From a virus: DNA of 44,756 bases. Position numbers and translations under genes: made by a program. A model generated the notes under the pieces. That model ran no database searches, was not told where the DNA came from, and saw only the letters and a program-made list of their open reading frames with translations. Location of the stretch: positions 1 through 44,756 of the IMG/VR virus record IMGVR_UViG_3300021233_000060; one strand, 5' to 3'. Every line of letters begins with the position of its first letter. Positions within the stretch are counted from its first letter, which is position 1. Positions 23,297-32,761 of the stretch are shown here, one piece after another.

Positions 23297-23931
23297 GCTT
23301 CCCCCTAATGCCTACGTCTGGCACAAACTATAGCCTACCAAGCCTGCAATTTGTGACTTCTGTTACTACAAGTGCCAACAATACAACTTACACGTTCTCC
23401 GCTGTTAATATTGGTACAGCAGCAAGTGACAGATTCGTTGTGGCTACTGTTCACGGGCATCATGCTTCCAGTATTGTTATGACTAGTGCTACGATTGGTG
23501 GTGTAGCTGCCACCATTCTAGCTCAAAACTATGCTACCACAATAATTATGGCGTATGTTCCAACGGGTACAACTGCAGATGTTGTTGTGACTTTCTCTGG
23601 ACTTGAAGGGCGTTGTTCTATTTCTATTTATAGCCTAACAGGAAGATCACTAGACTATGTGGTAGATGCTAAAACCTCTCAATTCACTACAGCAGCAGGT
23701 TCCGTAACCATCGTACCTACTCACACAGACTGTGTTGTTGTGGCTGCGTCTACATTTGAGTCTTCCTCCTCAGTAACATGGACTAACGCTACAGAAGCGT
23801 TTGATGCTCTATCTGAATCTGGCACTGTTCACTCTTCTGCTTATGTAAGCACTGCAGTAAGCAGTAACTTGACTGTTACATGTACAGGTTCAGCAAACCT
23901 TGCTACAATAGTAGCTGTAGCTTTTAGTTAG
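23293..23931 (+). CDS. Beta-sandwich protein, fibre-associated
   Basis: The product has 212 residues, rich in Thr, Ser, Val and Ala, and reads as a beta sandwich (TTYTFSAVNIGTAASDRFVV, VATVHGHHASSIVMTSATIG, VTFSGLEGRCSISIYSLTG). It overlaps the fibre gene stop by 4 bases, so it is made with it. Likely a fibre tip, adhesin or capping protein; no family recognised with confidence. Confidence 0.72.
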   Translation: MSFPLMPTSGTNYSLPSLQFVTSVTTSANNTTYTFSAVNIGTAASDRFVVATVHGHHASSIVMTSATIGGVAATILAQNYATTIIMAYVPTGTTADVVVTFSGLEGRCSISIYSLTGRSLDYVVDAKTSQFTTAAGSVTIVPTHTDCVVVAASTFESSSSVTWTNATEAFDALSESGTVHSSAYVSTAVSSNLTVTCTGSANLATIVAVAFS

Positions 23932-23938
23932 GTGAAAC

Positions 23939-24163
23939 ATGGAACTTCTTGATCTTGCACTAAAATGGGTTGTTGCCCCTATTGCAGCTTTCGTACTTAT
24001 GATGTATAATAGGCAACAAGATCATCACACTACCATTGCTGTTCTGCAGAGTCAGTTTGAAGCTAGTAAAGCTACTCACGAAAAAGAATACACAGAGACT
24101 CGTGACTCTCTAAAGTACATTGCGGGTAAGCTAGACAACATTGAAACGGCACTCCGTAAATAA
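23939..24163 (+). CDS. Single-span membrane protein with coiled coil
   Basis: The product has 74 residues: one hydrophobic segment at about 7-23 (ALKWVVAPIAAFVLMMY), then a charged helix to the end (TTIAVLQSQFEASKATHEKE, then DSLKYIAGKLDNIETALRK). The layout resembles i-spanins or phage membrane accessory proteins, but a spanin pair is already present at 3501-3888. Its place between the fibre-associated gene and the internal virion proteins is unusual for a lysis gene. Function unknown. Confidence 0.7.
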   Translation: MELLDLALKWVVAPIAAFVLMMYNRQQDHHTTIAVLQSQFEASKATHEKEYTETRDSLKYIAGKLDNIETALRK

Positions 24164-24177
24164 AGGATTACACTATA

Positions 24178-26190
24178 ATGGCTACTAAATTTAGCGGCTT
24201 CACTCCTACACAGACTGCTACACTTATGCAGAAGCTGGGCTACACAGGCCCAGCGGATGCTAAGCAGATGGATCAGTTTCTTGCAGCTAATCCTGCCGCT
24301 GCAGCTAAGATGGGTAAATATGCTCAAACAGCCCAGCGCATGATTGCAGGTAAGCCAGCAGCTACAACTATGCCTCCTGCTACTCAAGGTATGGCTATGG
24401 CTACGGGTGGCGCTGTTGATGGTGGACGCGGTACTGTTGTAGAAGACATTACTCCAACAAACACTACTATTACACCACTTCCGACGCCACCTACACCTGT
24501 ACTGACTCCTGCTGAGCAAGCACAAGCTGATGCCCTTAAAGCGGGTACTCAGACTATGCTTACTAATGCTTATACCAATCCTACTGCACTTGTAACTCCT
24601 ACACAAGCTGCTACTGTAGCTGAGTCTCCCGATCAAACGGTTGCTACAAATGCAGGACAATTGCAGAATGCTTCCCCTGTAGTTACACCTCAAAACATAG
24701 GACAGATTGCTACTGCACAAGCTCCTGCTACACAGGCTGCATCTACTGTTGATACTGCTACCACTCAAGATAAGGCTGCTGATGTAGTTAATGCTACTCA
24801 GGCTGCACAAGGTACCGTTTCTGCTGGTGCCACTACTCAAGCTGCTACCATGAACGCTGCTAATCTTGCACAGCTTAATGTGGATGCTGCACAGATTGCA
24901 CAAGCTCAAACTGTTCAAGCTCCTGCTGCTCGTGCTCTGCAAGCAGGTGAAGCTATCTCTGGTTCTGCAGTTGATATGGCTAAAGTCAATGAAGCTACAC
25001 AAGTTGTGGCTGCACAAGCTTTGCCTTCTAAACAAGCAACTGTTGCAGGTCAGCTTGAAGGTCTGATGGCAGACTTTGACAACGGTGCAACTCCTGCTTG
25101 GGCTGCTGGTGCAATGCGGGCAGCTAACGCTATGCTGGTTCAGCGTGGTCTTGGTGCTAGCTCTATCGCAGGTCAAGCTGTAATTCAAGCTGCTATGGAA
25201 GCTGCAATGCCTATCGCACAGGCAGATGCTACTACTCGTGCAAGCTTTGAATCGCAGAACCTGAGCAATCGTCAACAGGCTGCTATGCTTGGTGCTCAGA
25301 TGCGCGCGGACTTCTTGAAGCAAGACTTTGACCAAGCTTTCCAAACTCGTGTTGCTAATGCTGCTAAGATCAGCGATATTGCTAACCTTAACTTTACTGC
25401 TGAACAACAGATTGCACTTGAGAATGCTCAGCTTGCACAGACTGTAGACCTGACTAACCTCAGTGCTAAGAACGCTAAGATTATGGCTGATGTTGCCTCT
25501 ATGGCTCAGCTTGATATGACGAATCTTAACAACCGTCAACAGGCTGCTGTACAGAATGCTCAAGCGTTCCTGCAAACAGATTTGACTAACTTGAACAATG
25601 CACAACAAACTGCTTTGTTTAAGTCTCAATCTATGCTACAATCGCTGTTCACTGATGCTGCTGCAGAGAATGCTTCCAAGCAATTCAACGCCTCTTCGGA
25701 GAACCAAGTTAAGCAATTCTATGATGGGTTGTCTTCGCAGGTTCAGCAATTTAACGCAACACAAACCAATGCCATGAAGCAATTTGATACGGATCAGATT
25801 AACACCATCAACAAGTTTAATGCTGATGTGCAGAATCAACGTGATCAGTTTGAGGCCACTAACACTCTTGTGATTTCTCAAGCTAATGCTCAGTGGCGTC
25901 AACAGATTGCTACGACTAACACTGCTGCCAAGCAACAGGCTAACATGCAAGACGCATTGGCTGCAACAAATATCAGTACACAAGCACTAGCTAACATTTG
26001 GCAGCGAGAACGTGACATCATGGCTTTCGCTTTCCAAGGATCAGAGAATGCTGCAGAACGTGCCGCTAACGTGGCAATGGCTAAGCTTACTGCTGCTCAA
26101 GAGTCTAAACTTCAAAAGGATACAGCTATGGGTGCCTTTGCTGCTCAGATTATCTTTGGTGGCTCTGGTGGTGGCGGTCTATTCGGCTAA
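24178..26190 (+). CDS. Large Ala/Gln-rich internal virion protein
   Basis: The product has 670 residues. An N-terminal helical domain (FTPTQTATLMQKLGYTGPAD) and an ATGGAV word at about residue 74 precede an Ala/Thr/Gln-rich stretch to about 290. The rest is a long helix array: RAANAMLVQRGLGASSIAGQ and repeated NLNNRQQAAV.NAQ and NAQQTALFKSQ words spaced about 30 residues apart, ending in a Gly-rich tail (FGGSGGGGLFG). This is the style of proteins packaged in the capsid core of T7-like phages and ejected before DNA. The sequence family is one I recall from aquatic podoviruses. Confidence 0.75.
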   Translation: MATKFSGFTPTQTATLMQKLGYTGPADAKQMDQFLAANPAAAAKMGKYAQTAQRMIAGKPAATTMPPATQGMAMATGGAVDGGRGTVVEDITPTNTTITPLPTPPTPVLTPAEQAQADALKAGTQTMLTNAYTNPTALVTPTQAATVAESPDQTVATNAGQLQNASPVVTPQNIGQIATAQAPATQAASTVDTATTQDKAADVVNATQAAQGTVSAGATTQAATMNAANLAQLNVDAAQIAQAQTVQAPAARALQAGEAISGSAVDMAKVNEATQVVAAQALPSKQATVAGQLEGLMADFDNGATPAWAAGAMRAANAMLVQRGLGASSIAGQAVIQAAMEAAMPIAQADATTRASFESQNLSNRQQAAMLGAQMRADFLKQDFDQAFQTRVANAAKISDIANLNFTAEQQIALENAQLAQTVDLTNLSAKNAKIMADVASMAQLDMTNLNNRQQAAVQNAQAFLQTDLTNLNNAQQTALFKSQSMLQSLFTDAAAENASKQFNASSENQVKQFYDGLSSQVQQFNATQTNAMKQFDTDQINTINKFNADVQNQRDQFEATNTLVISQANAQWRQQIATTNTAAKQQANMQDALAATNISTQALANIWQRERDIMAFAFQGSENAAERAANVAMAKLTAAQESKLQKDTAMGAFAAQIIFGGSGGGGLFG

Positions 26191-26209
26191 TGAAGGACTA
26201 ACAAAAGCT

Positions 26210-27007
26210 ATGACGTATGAGAATTACTACCAATCAGCATCGACTGTAGCTGACACTATTCTAGCTGGCGCTGGTCCTAGCCCTGAAACTGCGGGTACAT
26301 ATCGCAGGGGGCTAGGCTCTCGCTCCACAGACGAACAGAAGTCTCGACTTAAAGCTGCTGCAGAGCAGGGAATTCAGATGGCATCAGCAGGAGATTTGTC
26401 TCAGGATACTGTAGCTGTTCGTATGCTTACTGCTATGCGTGAGGCGCGTAATCCTGAGCAACTTGACATTCAAGAAAACCTATCAGAAACTGTATCTCTT
26501 ATTCCGGGGGCAACTGCTCCACGTTCTCGTAAGGAAGGCTTTCCAACTAAAGATGCAGGCAAACGTCTGATGCGTGATCTGATGCGTGACTTTGATCTGA
26601 CTAAAGAGCAAGCTGCTGGCGTTGTTGGTAACTTGGATTACGAAACAGGTGGCTTCAAGTTTATGCAAGAGATTGATCCTATTGTTCCCGGATCAAAGGG
26701 TGGCTACGGCTTTGCTCAATGGACTGGTCCTCGTCGTGTAGCTTTTGAAGAGTATGCTGCCGCTAATAAACTTGATCCTTCTAGCTATGAAGCTAACTAT
26801 GGTTTCTTGAAGCATGAGCTTGCAAACACAAGTGAGGGTGATATTATGGCCGATCTACGTAGTACAGATACTGCAGATGCTGCAGCTATATTGTTCTCTA
26901 AAGAGTTTCTACGTCCTAAAGCAGAAACAGCTAACCTACAAGGTAGATCGCTGAGAGCTATGCGTTACGTTGAAGACTACCTTCCTAATTCACTAAAGGG
27001 TAAATAA
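26210..27007 (+). CDS. Virion protein with phage tail lysozyme domain
   Basis: The product has 265 residues, starting at ATG 26210; a much longer upstream frame would overlap the previous gene. The C-terminal half holds LTKEQAAGVVGNLDYETGGF, then GGYGFAQWTGPRR and LKHELANTSEGD, the pattern of the phage tail lysozyme family, with Glu in YETGG as the likely catalytic acid. It probably locally opens the peptidoglycan during DNA entry, separate from the lysis endolysin at 2659. The N-terminal half is helical and may anchor it in the core. Its stop overlaps the next start. Confidence 0.85.
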   Translation: MTYENYYQSASTVADTILAGAGPSPETAGTYRRGLGSRSTDEQKSRLKAAAEQGIQMASAGDLSQDTVAVRMLTAMREARNPEQLDIQENLSETVSLIPGATAPRSRKEGFPTKDAGKRLMRDLMRDFDLTKEQAAGVVGNLDYETGGFKFMQEIDPIVPGSKGGYGFAQWTGPRRVAFEEYAAANKLDPSSYEANYGFLKHELANTSEGDIMADLRSTDTADAAAILFSKEFLRPKAETANLQGRSLRAMRYVEDYLPNSLKGK

Positions 27008-27564
27008 TGAACTTTACAGCACCTATCCCCGGCCAATCGCTAACCATTGAACCGGGAAACGCCCCGTGGGAGCAACCCCCTCAAATTGAAGACCCCGAAG
27101 AAGCTATCAAGTATCAAACTAAGCGTCTAACTAAACCTGACGTTATGGATGATATGCTGTTTGCACTTGAGTCTGGCTTCCCTGTAAAAGCTATGGTAGA
27201 GACACTTAACACTGTAGCTACCATGAATGGCGTGTACTCTGTTGACGTTGGACTCATTGTGGCACCTGTGCTTCACGAGTTCATCATCACTGCAGCTAAG
27301 AAAGCTAAAGTGCAATATGAAGAAGGCTTCGGCAACAAAGTTAAAGACGCTGAGAAAGAGAAAGCTAAAGTAAGCTACATGATTAGTAAACGTCTAGAAA
27401 CGCTTAAAGCTGGTGACGAAGGCGCTGGGCTGCTCACAGAAATGACTGATAGCTTGACAGAAGCTACACCAGATGCTACTATGCCAAGTGAAGCTACCGC
27501 TGCTACTGTTGAGGCTGCACCTGTAGCTAAAACTGGTTTGATGGCACGTAAAGGAACAATGTAA
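27007..27564 (+). CDS. Conserved virion-region protein
   Basis: The product has 185 residues. The N-terminus (GQSLTIEPGNAPWEQPPQIE, then DPEEAIKYQTKRL, GFPVKAMVETLNTVATMNGV and VDVGLIVAPVLHEFI) matches a hypothetical family that I recall lying among structural genes of cyanophages and other aquatic phages. The second half is charged and disordered. The function is unknown to me. Overlapping start and stop codons on both sides place it in the internal-virion operon. Confidence 0.75.
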   Translation: MNFTAPIPGQSLTIEPGNAPWEQPPQIEDPEEAIKYQTKRLTKPDVMDDMLFALESGFPVKAMVETLNTVATMNGVYSVDVGLIVAPVLHEFIITAAKKAKVQYEEGFGNKVKDAEKEKAKVSYMISKRLETLKAGDEGAGLLTEMTDSLTEATPDATMPSEATAATVEAAPVAKTGLMARKGTM

Positions 27565-28571
27565 TGGCTGGTGCAGGTTTTGCTGCTGGCTTCTTCGGTG
27601 AAGCTACTAACATCATGCGAGAGCGTGGTAAACAGAAACGTGAAGACGAACTCATTGCAGAAGAGCGCAAGCAGAAAGATGCAGATTGGGCTAGGCAGAC
27701 TGAGCATGAATTGAACATGGTCACTGCACGGTATGACATGGAAACTAAGGCTGCACGATCCAAGAAAGTCGAAGAGGCTACTGCTGCACTTAAACTGTAC
27801 GCACAGGCTGGTGGTACTGTGTCTCCTGCTCTTGAGAAAGCTATTGCAGAAGACCCTGATAATGCTGTCATTCAAATCAACATGATGTTGAAAGCTCGTG
27901 AAGAACTAGGCTTTAAGTCACCTGAATTTGGGTCATGGACTGCTACCGTGGGTCTTGAGGGTGCTACTCCTGAAAGTGCCGCTTCTTTCAAAACAGAAGT
28001 GTCTGGTAGTATGGATGGTGGCTTCAATGCGTTTGGTGCTCTTGATTCTATTGCTCCTGCTCCTATGAAACCTGAGACAGTAAAGTTGATTCGTGAAGAC
28101 ATTGCTATCAGTGCTGCTAACGTAGCTAATCGTCGTGTTCGAATTCTTGAAGGTGAAGACGTTAATCTTAGTGGTACTGATCTTCATGCTAATGTTACTC
28201 GCATGTACAATGCTGCAGCAGAAGGTAACACTGTAACTGCTATGGGTGAAGTAGGCGTCAAAGCTCTATTTGATACTATTGTGGCTAATGCTGAATCTGG
28301 TGTGAACATCTTGCAGCACCCTGATATTAAGCGTGATCCTGCTCTATACGAAAAGCTTAACACCATTATCAACACAACTAAATTTGGTAATATTGATATC
28401 GACTCTCCATATGATGCAGCTAACATTATTGCAGATAACTATAGTAAAGGGCTATTTCCTTCTAAAGAGAATTATGTCAAAACTCTAGATCAGTTTGTTA
28501 AAACATTCACTGTAGACTTTTTGCAAGATCAACAGATGAAAGACTACTACTTAAACTTTCCACCTAAGTAA
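27564..28571 (+). CDS. Internal virion protein candidate
   Basis: The product has 335 residues. A Gly/Ala-rich start (AGAGFAAGFFGEATNIM) is followed by a strongly charged coiled coil (RERGKQKREDELIAEERKQK) and a mostly helical remainder. The position between the lysozyme-containing gene and the 1247-residue ejection-type gene, and the helical make-up, fit a core or ejection protein. No sequence family recognised. Start overlaps the previous stop (TAATG). Confidence 0.7.
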   Translation: MAGAGFAAGFFGEATNIMRERGKQKREDELIAEERKQKDADWARQTEHELNMVTARYDMETKAARSKKVEEATAALKLYAQAGGTVSPALEKAIAEDPDNAVIQINMMLKAREELGFKSPEFGSWTATVGLEGATPESAASFKTEVSGSMDGGFNAFGALDSIAPAPMKPETVKLIREDIAISAANVANRRVRILEGEDVNLSGTDLHANVTRMYNAAAEGNTVTAMGEVGVKALFDTIVANAESGVNILQHPDIKRDPALYEKLNTIINTTKFGNIDIDSPYDAANIIADNYSKGLFPSKENYVKTLDQFVKTFTVDFLQDQQMKDYYLNFPPK

Positions 28572-28588
28572 CAACAAGGAAAAACGAA

Positions 28589-31500
28589 ATGGCTGACACT
28601 GAAACTTCTATCTTTGATAAGTTGCGCTCCAAGCCGCCTATCTCTAGGACTGGACAACACGCAGCGCCTATCAAGGACAAGGAAGAGCGTGTACTTGATT
28701 TTTCTATGTTTGATACGCCTCAACAAGAAGTTGCAACCACTGCACCAATAGGCGAGCGTGTACTTGACTTTTCCATGTTCGAGGGTACCTCAGCACCAGC
28801 AACAGAAGGGGCGGCACCTGTTGCTACCCCTACTGCACTTCCTTCGGCCACAACAGAACCCTATGTTCCCTCTGAGCCTCTAACAGTGTCGAAGCTGTAT
28901 GAGGACGAAAGGGCGCAGAAGGTTATGCGTAACTACTTCGTTACTACTCTTGGTGAATCTGTAGAAGGACTCAGCAACGAAGAAGTAGCTGATATGTACG
29001 TTAATCGTATGCGTATGTGGAATGCTGGTAACTCAATGACTGTTGTTGGTGAGTTGTATAATCTAACCACTGGTACACAGCAAGAGAAAGACGCAGCACT
29101 CGCCGCTTACGACTTGTGGGATAACACTGCAAGTATGTTTAGTAGTGAAGCTACTTGGGGTGACACGTTTGATGGTGTGTATGACTATGCTTGGGCTACC
29201 ATTGCTGACCCTACTAACATCGCAGCTATAGTTGGCGGTGCAGGCATTGCTACACGTTTTGGTACCAAGGGTGCAGCTATGACTGCTAAGGTGGCTGCTA
29301 AGGCTGCTGCTAAGCTTGCTACGGAACAAGCTATTACTAAGGGTGCCAAGTCTGCTGCTGCTCGTGTTATAGGTGAACAAGCCTATGATGCAGCCCTACG
29401 TACAGCTATGAAGACAGTGGCGTACAAAGAAGGTATTAAGAAGACGGCACGTACTGCAGCTATTGCAGAGTTTGGCGTTGATGCGGCACTTACCCTTGGT
29501 GTTGACTATGCGTATCAGCAAGGTTTGATTATCTCTGGTAAGCAAGAAGATTACAGCGCATTCCAAGGTGGCCTTACTGCTTTGGGGGTACTCGGTGGTA
29601 ACATGCTTTCTTTGGGTCTTAAAGGCGGCTCTAAGCTTGCTACTAAAGCCTTCAACAAGGAAGAAGTTGCTACGGTTGCAGCTAATGGTGTAAAGACAGT
29701 CACAAAATCTAGCTTCTCTGCACCTGATATTGGTGAAGCTATTCGTGCGTCCAAAGCTTCTGCAGTGTCTACACCAAAGGCTGCTGCTAAGGTAGCTGCT
29801 GAGAAGATAAGTGTTAACCTTGACTTTGCATTGCGTACTATCCTTGAAAAGCCATTGCGTAAAACGGAAACATGGTCAAATAAGGTAGCTAAAGGTAAAA
29901 CTAAGCTTGCACTTGATCAAACAGTTGATATGGGTACAGATGATGAATTCTTTGAGTACCTAATTCTGGGAAGTGAAGAGCTTGGTGTAACTGGTATCCT
30001 TGAGTCTCTGCTGTCTTCTGGTGTAACTATTCCTGGAAAGAAGGCTCCAGATGAAGGCATTACAGACTTCTTGACTGATGTGTTTCTGAATCTCCCAGAT
30101 GAATACGCAGAGAAGATGGCTAAATCTTTCCGTGACACTCTCGGTAAGAAGTCTCCTGACTACAATATCAAGACTAAAGAAGACCTGTCTAACTTCTTGG
30201 CTACAAAAATGAGTTCTGCTGGGCGTAATCTTAACGTCATGGCTAGGGCGCGTAAACTTGCTAATACTTGGAGTGAGTCTCTTGACATTGAAACTCAGGC
30301 TAAGAATATGGGAATTGCGGAACCTACTATTATGGACACGGCTAAGGGTAAGCTTAGCTTTCTGCACAACCTATTCCTTCGTACTGTTACTGCTCACCCA
30401 TCCACTACTATTCTGAACATGAAGGGTCAGCTTGCAGTGTTTGCTTTGGACGATATGTCTGATGTGGTACGTACCGCTATTCACTACGGTGCGGGCTTTG
30501 TGTTTAAGTCGCAGAAAGAACAAGCTGCAGCTATTGCTAAGAATCTAAAGTTTAGGTATTCTTCATATATTGATCCTCGCACTACGATTGAGACGTTTAA
30601 CAGCTTCTTGTCTGAACACGCTGACATTCAGGATAAGATGTATCGCTTTATGGTTAGTGGTGCTGACGTTGCGGGTACAGAAGCAGCATTTAAGAAGCAG
30701 TTCGGCTTCGATATGAAGGACGCTCCTGTGCTTGGTATGCTTGATAAATACGCTAATGCTGCACAGGTTGTGTATGGTGCTAAGGCTGTAGACAATGTGA
30801 CCAAGGCTATGGCGTTCATCCCTAACTTGGATAAGCAGTTACGTCTTAAGTTTGGCTCTGATATGGGTCTTATGGAGTTCTACTCTCAAGACGGCATTGA
30901 GCTTTTCAAGAAGATGCGTACATCAGACTATCAGGAGATTCTAGCATCTGCATTTGAGGATACTGGGCGTCAGACGCTATCCCTTCCTGCTAAAAGCTGG
31001 CGTGAGTCTAAAGGTATCATTGACAAGGCTGCGTACCTAATTGAGAATGTAAGTAAGATTCCTGTCATTGGTACTGTGCTTCCATTTGGTCGATTCTTCA
31101 ACGGCACCATTCGTGTTATGGCAGACTTCTCTGGCGTAAATGCTGCAAGTCGTGTTATCCTGTCCACTATGAATGCTGCAAGCAAGGTTGCAGGAGGTGA
31201 TAAGTTCTTCAATAAGTCTACACGTAGCACAGAAGAGTTGATTGCTCGTGGTGTTGTTGGTTGGACTGCTGCTGCACTTATGGCACAACAATACGGTCAT
31301 GACCTAAAGCTGGGGCTTTCCTATGGTGAGAACGTAGATAGTGAAGGAAACCTTGTAAGCAGGGCTTTGGAGTATCCTGAAAACTTCTTCCGCTATGCAG
31401 CCGCATTATTGTACTACGCTGTTTCAGATGAAGAAATGCCAGAAGAGTTAGCTTATTATAAAGAGGGCTGGAAGACGTTCGGTCTTGGTCAGGTTACACG

Positions 31501-32332
31501 AAACCTTAGTGAAGAAGGACAAGGCATTGCAGCGTTTTTCTATAGCTTGACTAGTGCTTTGTCTGGTGAAGAGGGTGCTGATCCTATTTTTAAGTCCGCA
31601 GTTAAGCTAGCCTATGAGGGTGCTTTCGTTAATTATGTCACTGCCCTGACACGTCCGCTTGATCCTATCAACCACATTGCGGCTATGTCTCGTGGTGATG
31701 ATTATGCTGCACCAGATCGTAAACAAGGCCATGCGTGGCTTAATGAGACGATGCGGTACACGGATCAAATCTTTGCTGTGCTTACTGAGGCTACAACAGG
31801 TACTGCTAGCGTGTCTCCTGCTAAAGAGGTACTGACACGTAAAGACATTCCTCTGTCTCCGCTGAGCATTCTATCTGAACGCATTGCACCACCTCGCTCT
31901 GTAACAGAAAAGATGTTCAATAAGATTGGTAGGGCGCTGTACGACACCAACGTGAAGTCTTACATTCCAGAGGCTAACAACGCTGTGAATGAAGCAATCC
32001 AGCCTTACATTGAAGCACGAATGAAGGTGCTAGATACGCCTGCCTTTGATAAGCTAGAGCTTAAGATGAAGCAGAACCGTATCGCTAATGCACTGACACT
32101 TGCTAAGAAGGATGCGCTCAATGCACTCCGAGGCACGATGGTTGTGGAAGATGCGCGAATGGCATTGCTATTTGATATGTCTAATAAGTATACTGAGAAG
32201 GAGCTTAAGAAGGGTCTTGCGATCTTCCGTGAAGCTATCGGTGAAGGCGACTTATATGACCTCAACACAGCACAACTAAACATCTTGTCTGATCGACTTG
32301 AGCTTGAGAAAGAGCGAGTAGCAGCACCGTAA
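28589..32332 (+). CDS. Very large internal virion (ejection) protein
   Basis: The product has 1247 residues, similar in size to T7 gp16-class proteins, and is the last gene of the rightward arm. The N-terminus repeats a short word twice (EERVLDFSMFD and GERVLDFSMFE, about 25 residues apart), perhaps a docking motif. An Ala/Lys-rich helical stretch around 215-265 (AAMTAKVAAKAAAKLATEQ) and several hydrophobic helices further on suggest it can line or cross the inner membrane during DNA entry. No lytic transglycosylase motif is seen; the cell-wall-cutting activity may instead be in the 26210 gene. AAGGA precedes the start. Confidence 0.82.
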   Translation: MADTETSIFDKLRSKPPISRTGQHAAPIKDKEERVLDFSMFDTPQQEVATTAPIGERVLDFSMFEGTSAPATEGAAPVATPTALPSATTEPYVPSEPLTVSKLYEDERAQKVMRNYFVTTLGESVEGLSNEEVADMYVNRMRMWNAGNSMTVVGELYNLTTGTQQEKDAALAAYDLWDNTASMFSSEATWGDTFDGVYDYAWATIADPTNIAAIVGGAGIATRFGTKGAAMTAKVAAKAAAKLATEQAITKGAKSAAARVIGEQAYDAALRTAMKTVAYKEGIKKTARTAAIAEFGVDAALTLGVDYAYQQGLIISGKQEDYSAFQGGLTALGVLGGNMLSLGLKGGSKLATKAFNKEEVATVAANGVKTVTKSSFSAPDIGEAIRASKASAVSTPKAAAKVAAEKISVNLDFALRTILEKPLRKTETWSNKVAKGKTKLALDQTVDMGTDDEFFEYLILGSEELGVTGILESLLSSGVTIPGKKAPDEGITDFLTDVFLNLPDEYAEKMAKSFRDTLGKKSPDYNIKTKEDLSNFLATKMSSAGRNLNVMARARKLANTWSESLDIETQAKNMGIAEPTIMDTAKGKLSFLHNLFLRTVTAHPSTTILNMKGQLAVFALDDMSDVVRTAIHYGAGFVFKSQKEQAAAIAKNLKFRYSSYIDPRTTIETFNSFLSEHADIQDKMYRFMVSGADVAGTEAAFKKQFGFDMKDAPVLGMLDKYANAAQVVYGAKAVDNVTKAMAFIPNLDKQLRLKFGSDMGLMEFYSQDGIELFKKMRTSDYQEILASAFEDTGRQTLSLPAKSWRESKGIIDKAAYLIENVSKIPVIGTVLPFGRFFNGTIRVMADFSGVNAASRVILSTMNAASKVAGGDKFFNKSTRSTEELIARGVVGWTAAALMAQQYGHDLKLGLSYGENVDSEGNLVSRALEYPENFFRYAAALLYYAVSDEEMPEELAYYKEGWKTFGLGQVTRNLSEEGQGIAAFFYSLTSALSGEEGADPIFKSAVKLAYEGAFVNYVTALTRPLDPINHIAAMSRGDDYAAPDRKQGHAWLNETMRYTDQIFAVLTEATTGTASVSPAKEVLTRKDIPLSPLSILSERIAPPRSVTEKMFNKIGRALYDTNVKSYIPEANNAVNEAIQPYIEARMKVLDTPAFDKLELKMKQNRIANALTLAKKDALNALRGTMVVEDARMALLFDMSNKYTEKELKKGLAIFREAIGEGDLYDLNTAQLNILSDRLELEKERVAAP

Positions 32333-32340
32333 CAATGCAG

Positions 32341-32380
32341 AAACCCGGCGTAGCACTCAAGCTACAGCCGGGTTTACTTT
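32341..32380. terminator. Strong hairpin between convergent arms
   Basis: AAACCCGGCGTAGC (32341-32354) pairs with GCTACAGCCGGGTTT (32361-32375), leaving one bulged A and a 6-base loop; ACTTTTATTT follows on the plus strand. It lies 8 bases after the stop of the last rightward gene and next to the last leftward stop. It should terminate rightward transcripts; the minus-strand side has only a short T-run. Confidence 0.9.
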
Positions 32381-32559
32381 TATTTAATGCCGTGTGCGTT
32401 AACTGCTTCACCTAGCCAAAACTGAAACTCTGAAAACCTAGTCTCAGCATTAGTAAGCTCTTGTGATGCATGTAGGTTATCATCAAGATACTCAATTAGT
32501 GGTAGCATATAATCAGCTAGTCCAGCGAAGAATTGCTTAGCTTTTGCTTGATCATCCAT
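32380..32559 (-). CDS. Small helical hypothetical protein
   Basis: The product has 59 residues, acidic and helical (QAKAKQFFAGLADYMLPLIE, YLDDNLHASQELTNAETRF). The ATG at 32559 overlaps the end of the 32552-32761 gene by 8 bases, so it is translationally coupled. It is the last gene of the leftward arm and its stop lies just inside the central terminator region. No family recognised. Confidence 0.65.
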   Translation of the reverse strand: MDDQAKAKQFFAGLADYMLPLIEYLDDNLHASQELTNAETRFSEFQFWLGEAVNAHGIK

Positions 32560-32761
32560 TTTTGTTCAACTTCTCTTTGTTGTAGAAGTATGCAGCATTG
32601 AAGCCACGCTCCCACTCACGATAAGCTTGCGTGTCAGCTTTGTTTGGGTTACTAATAACAGATTTAGCTGCAATCCACGCTTTGTGATCAGCAGTACCAT
32701 AGCGATGCGGATTGCGGTGTGTCTTAGTAAAGCCTTGATAGCCTGCTTCATACGGTGTCAT
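32552..32761 (-). CDS. Small hypothetical protein
   Basis: The product has 69 residues, rich in Tyr, Asn, His and Lys (YEAGYQGFTKTHRNPHRYGT, EWERGFNAAYFYNKEKLN). The spaced G(Y/F) and W.RGFNAA words resemble the small phage ribosome-modulation-factor-like proteins (AY..G..A......PY......W..GF), which I recall from other phage early regions; this is a tentative likeness. AGAGGGA precedes the start. Confidence 0.7.
   Translation of the reverse strand: MTPYEAGYQGFTKTHRNPHRYGTADHKAWIAAKSVISNPNKADTQAYREWERGFNAAYFYNKEKLNKNG

Noticed and set aside
24076-25629. 517-codon antisense frame over the internal virion gene
   Set aside because: It mirrors Ala/Gln/Asn-rich repeats of the real gene and consists mostly of Ser, Leu and Cys. 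It is a shadow.
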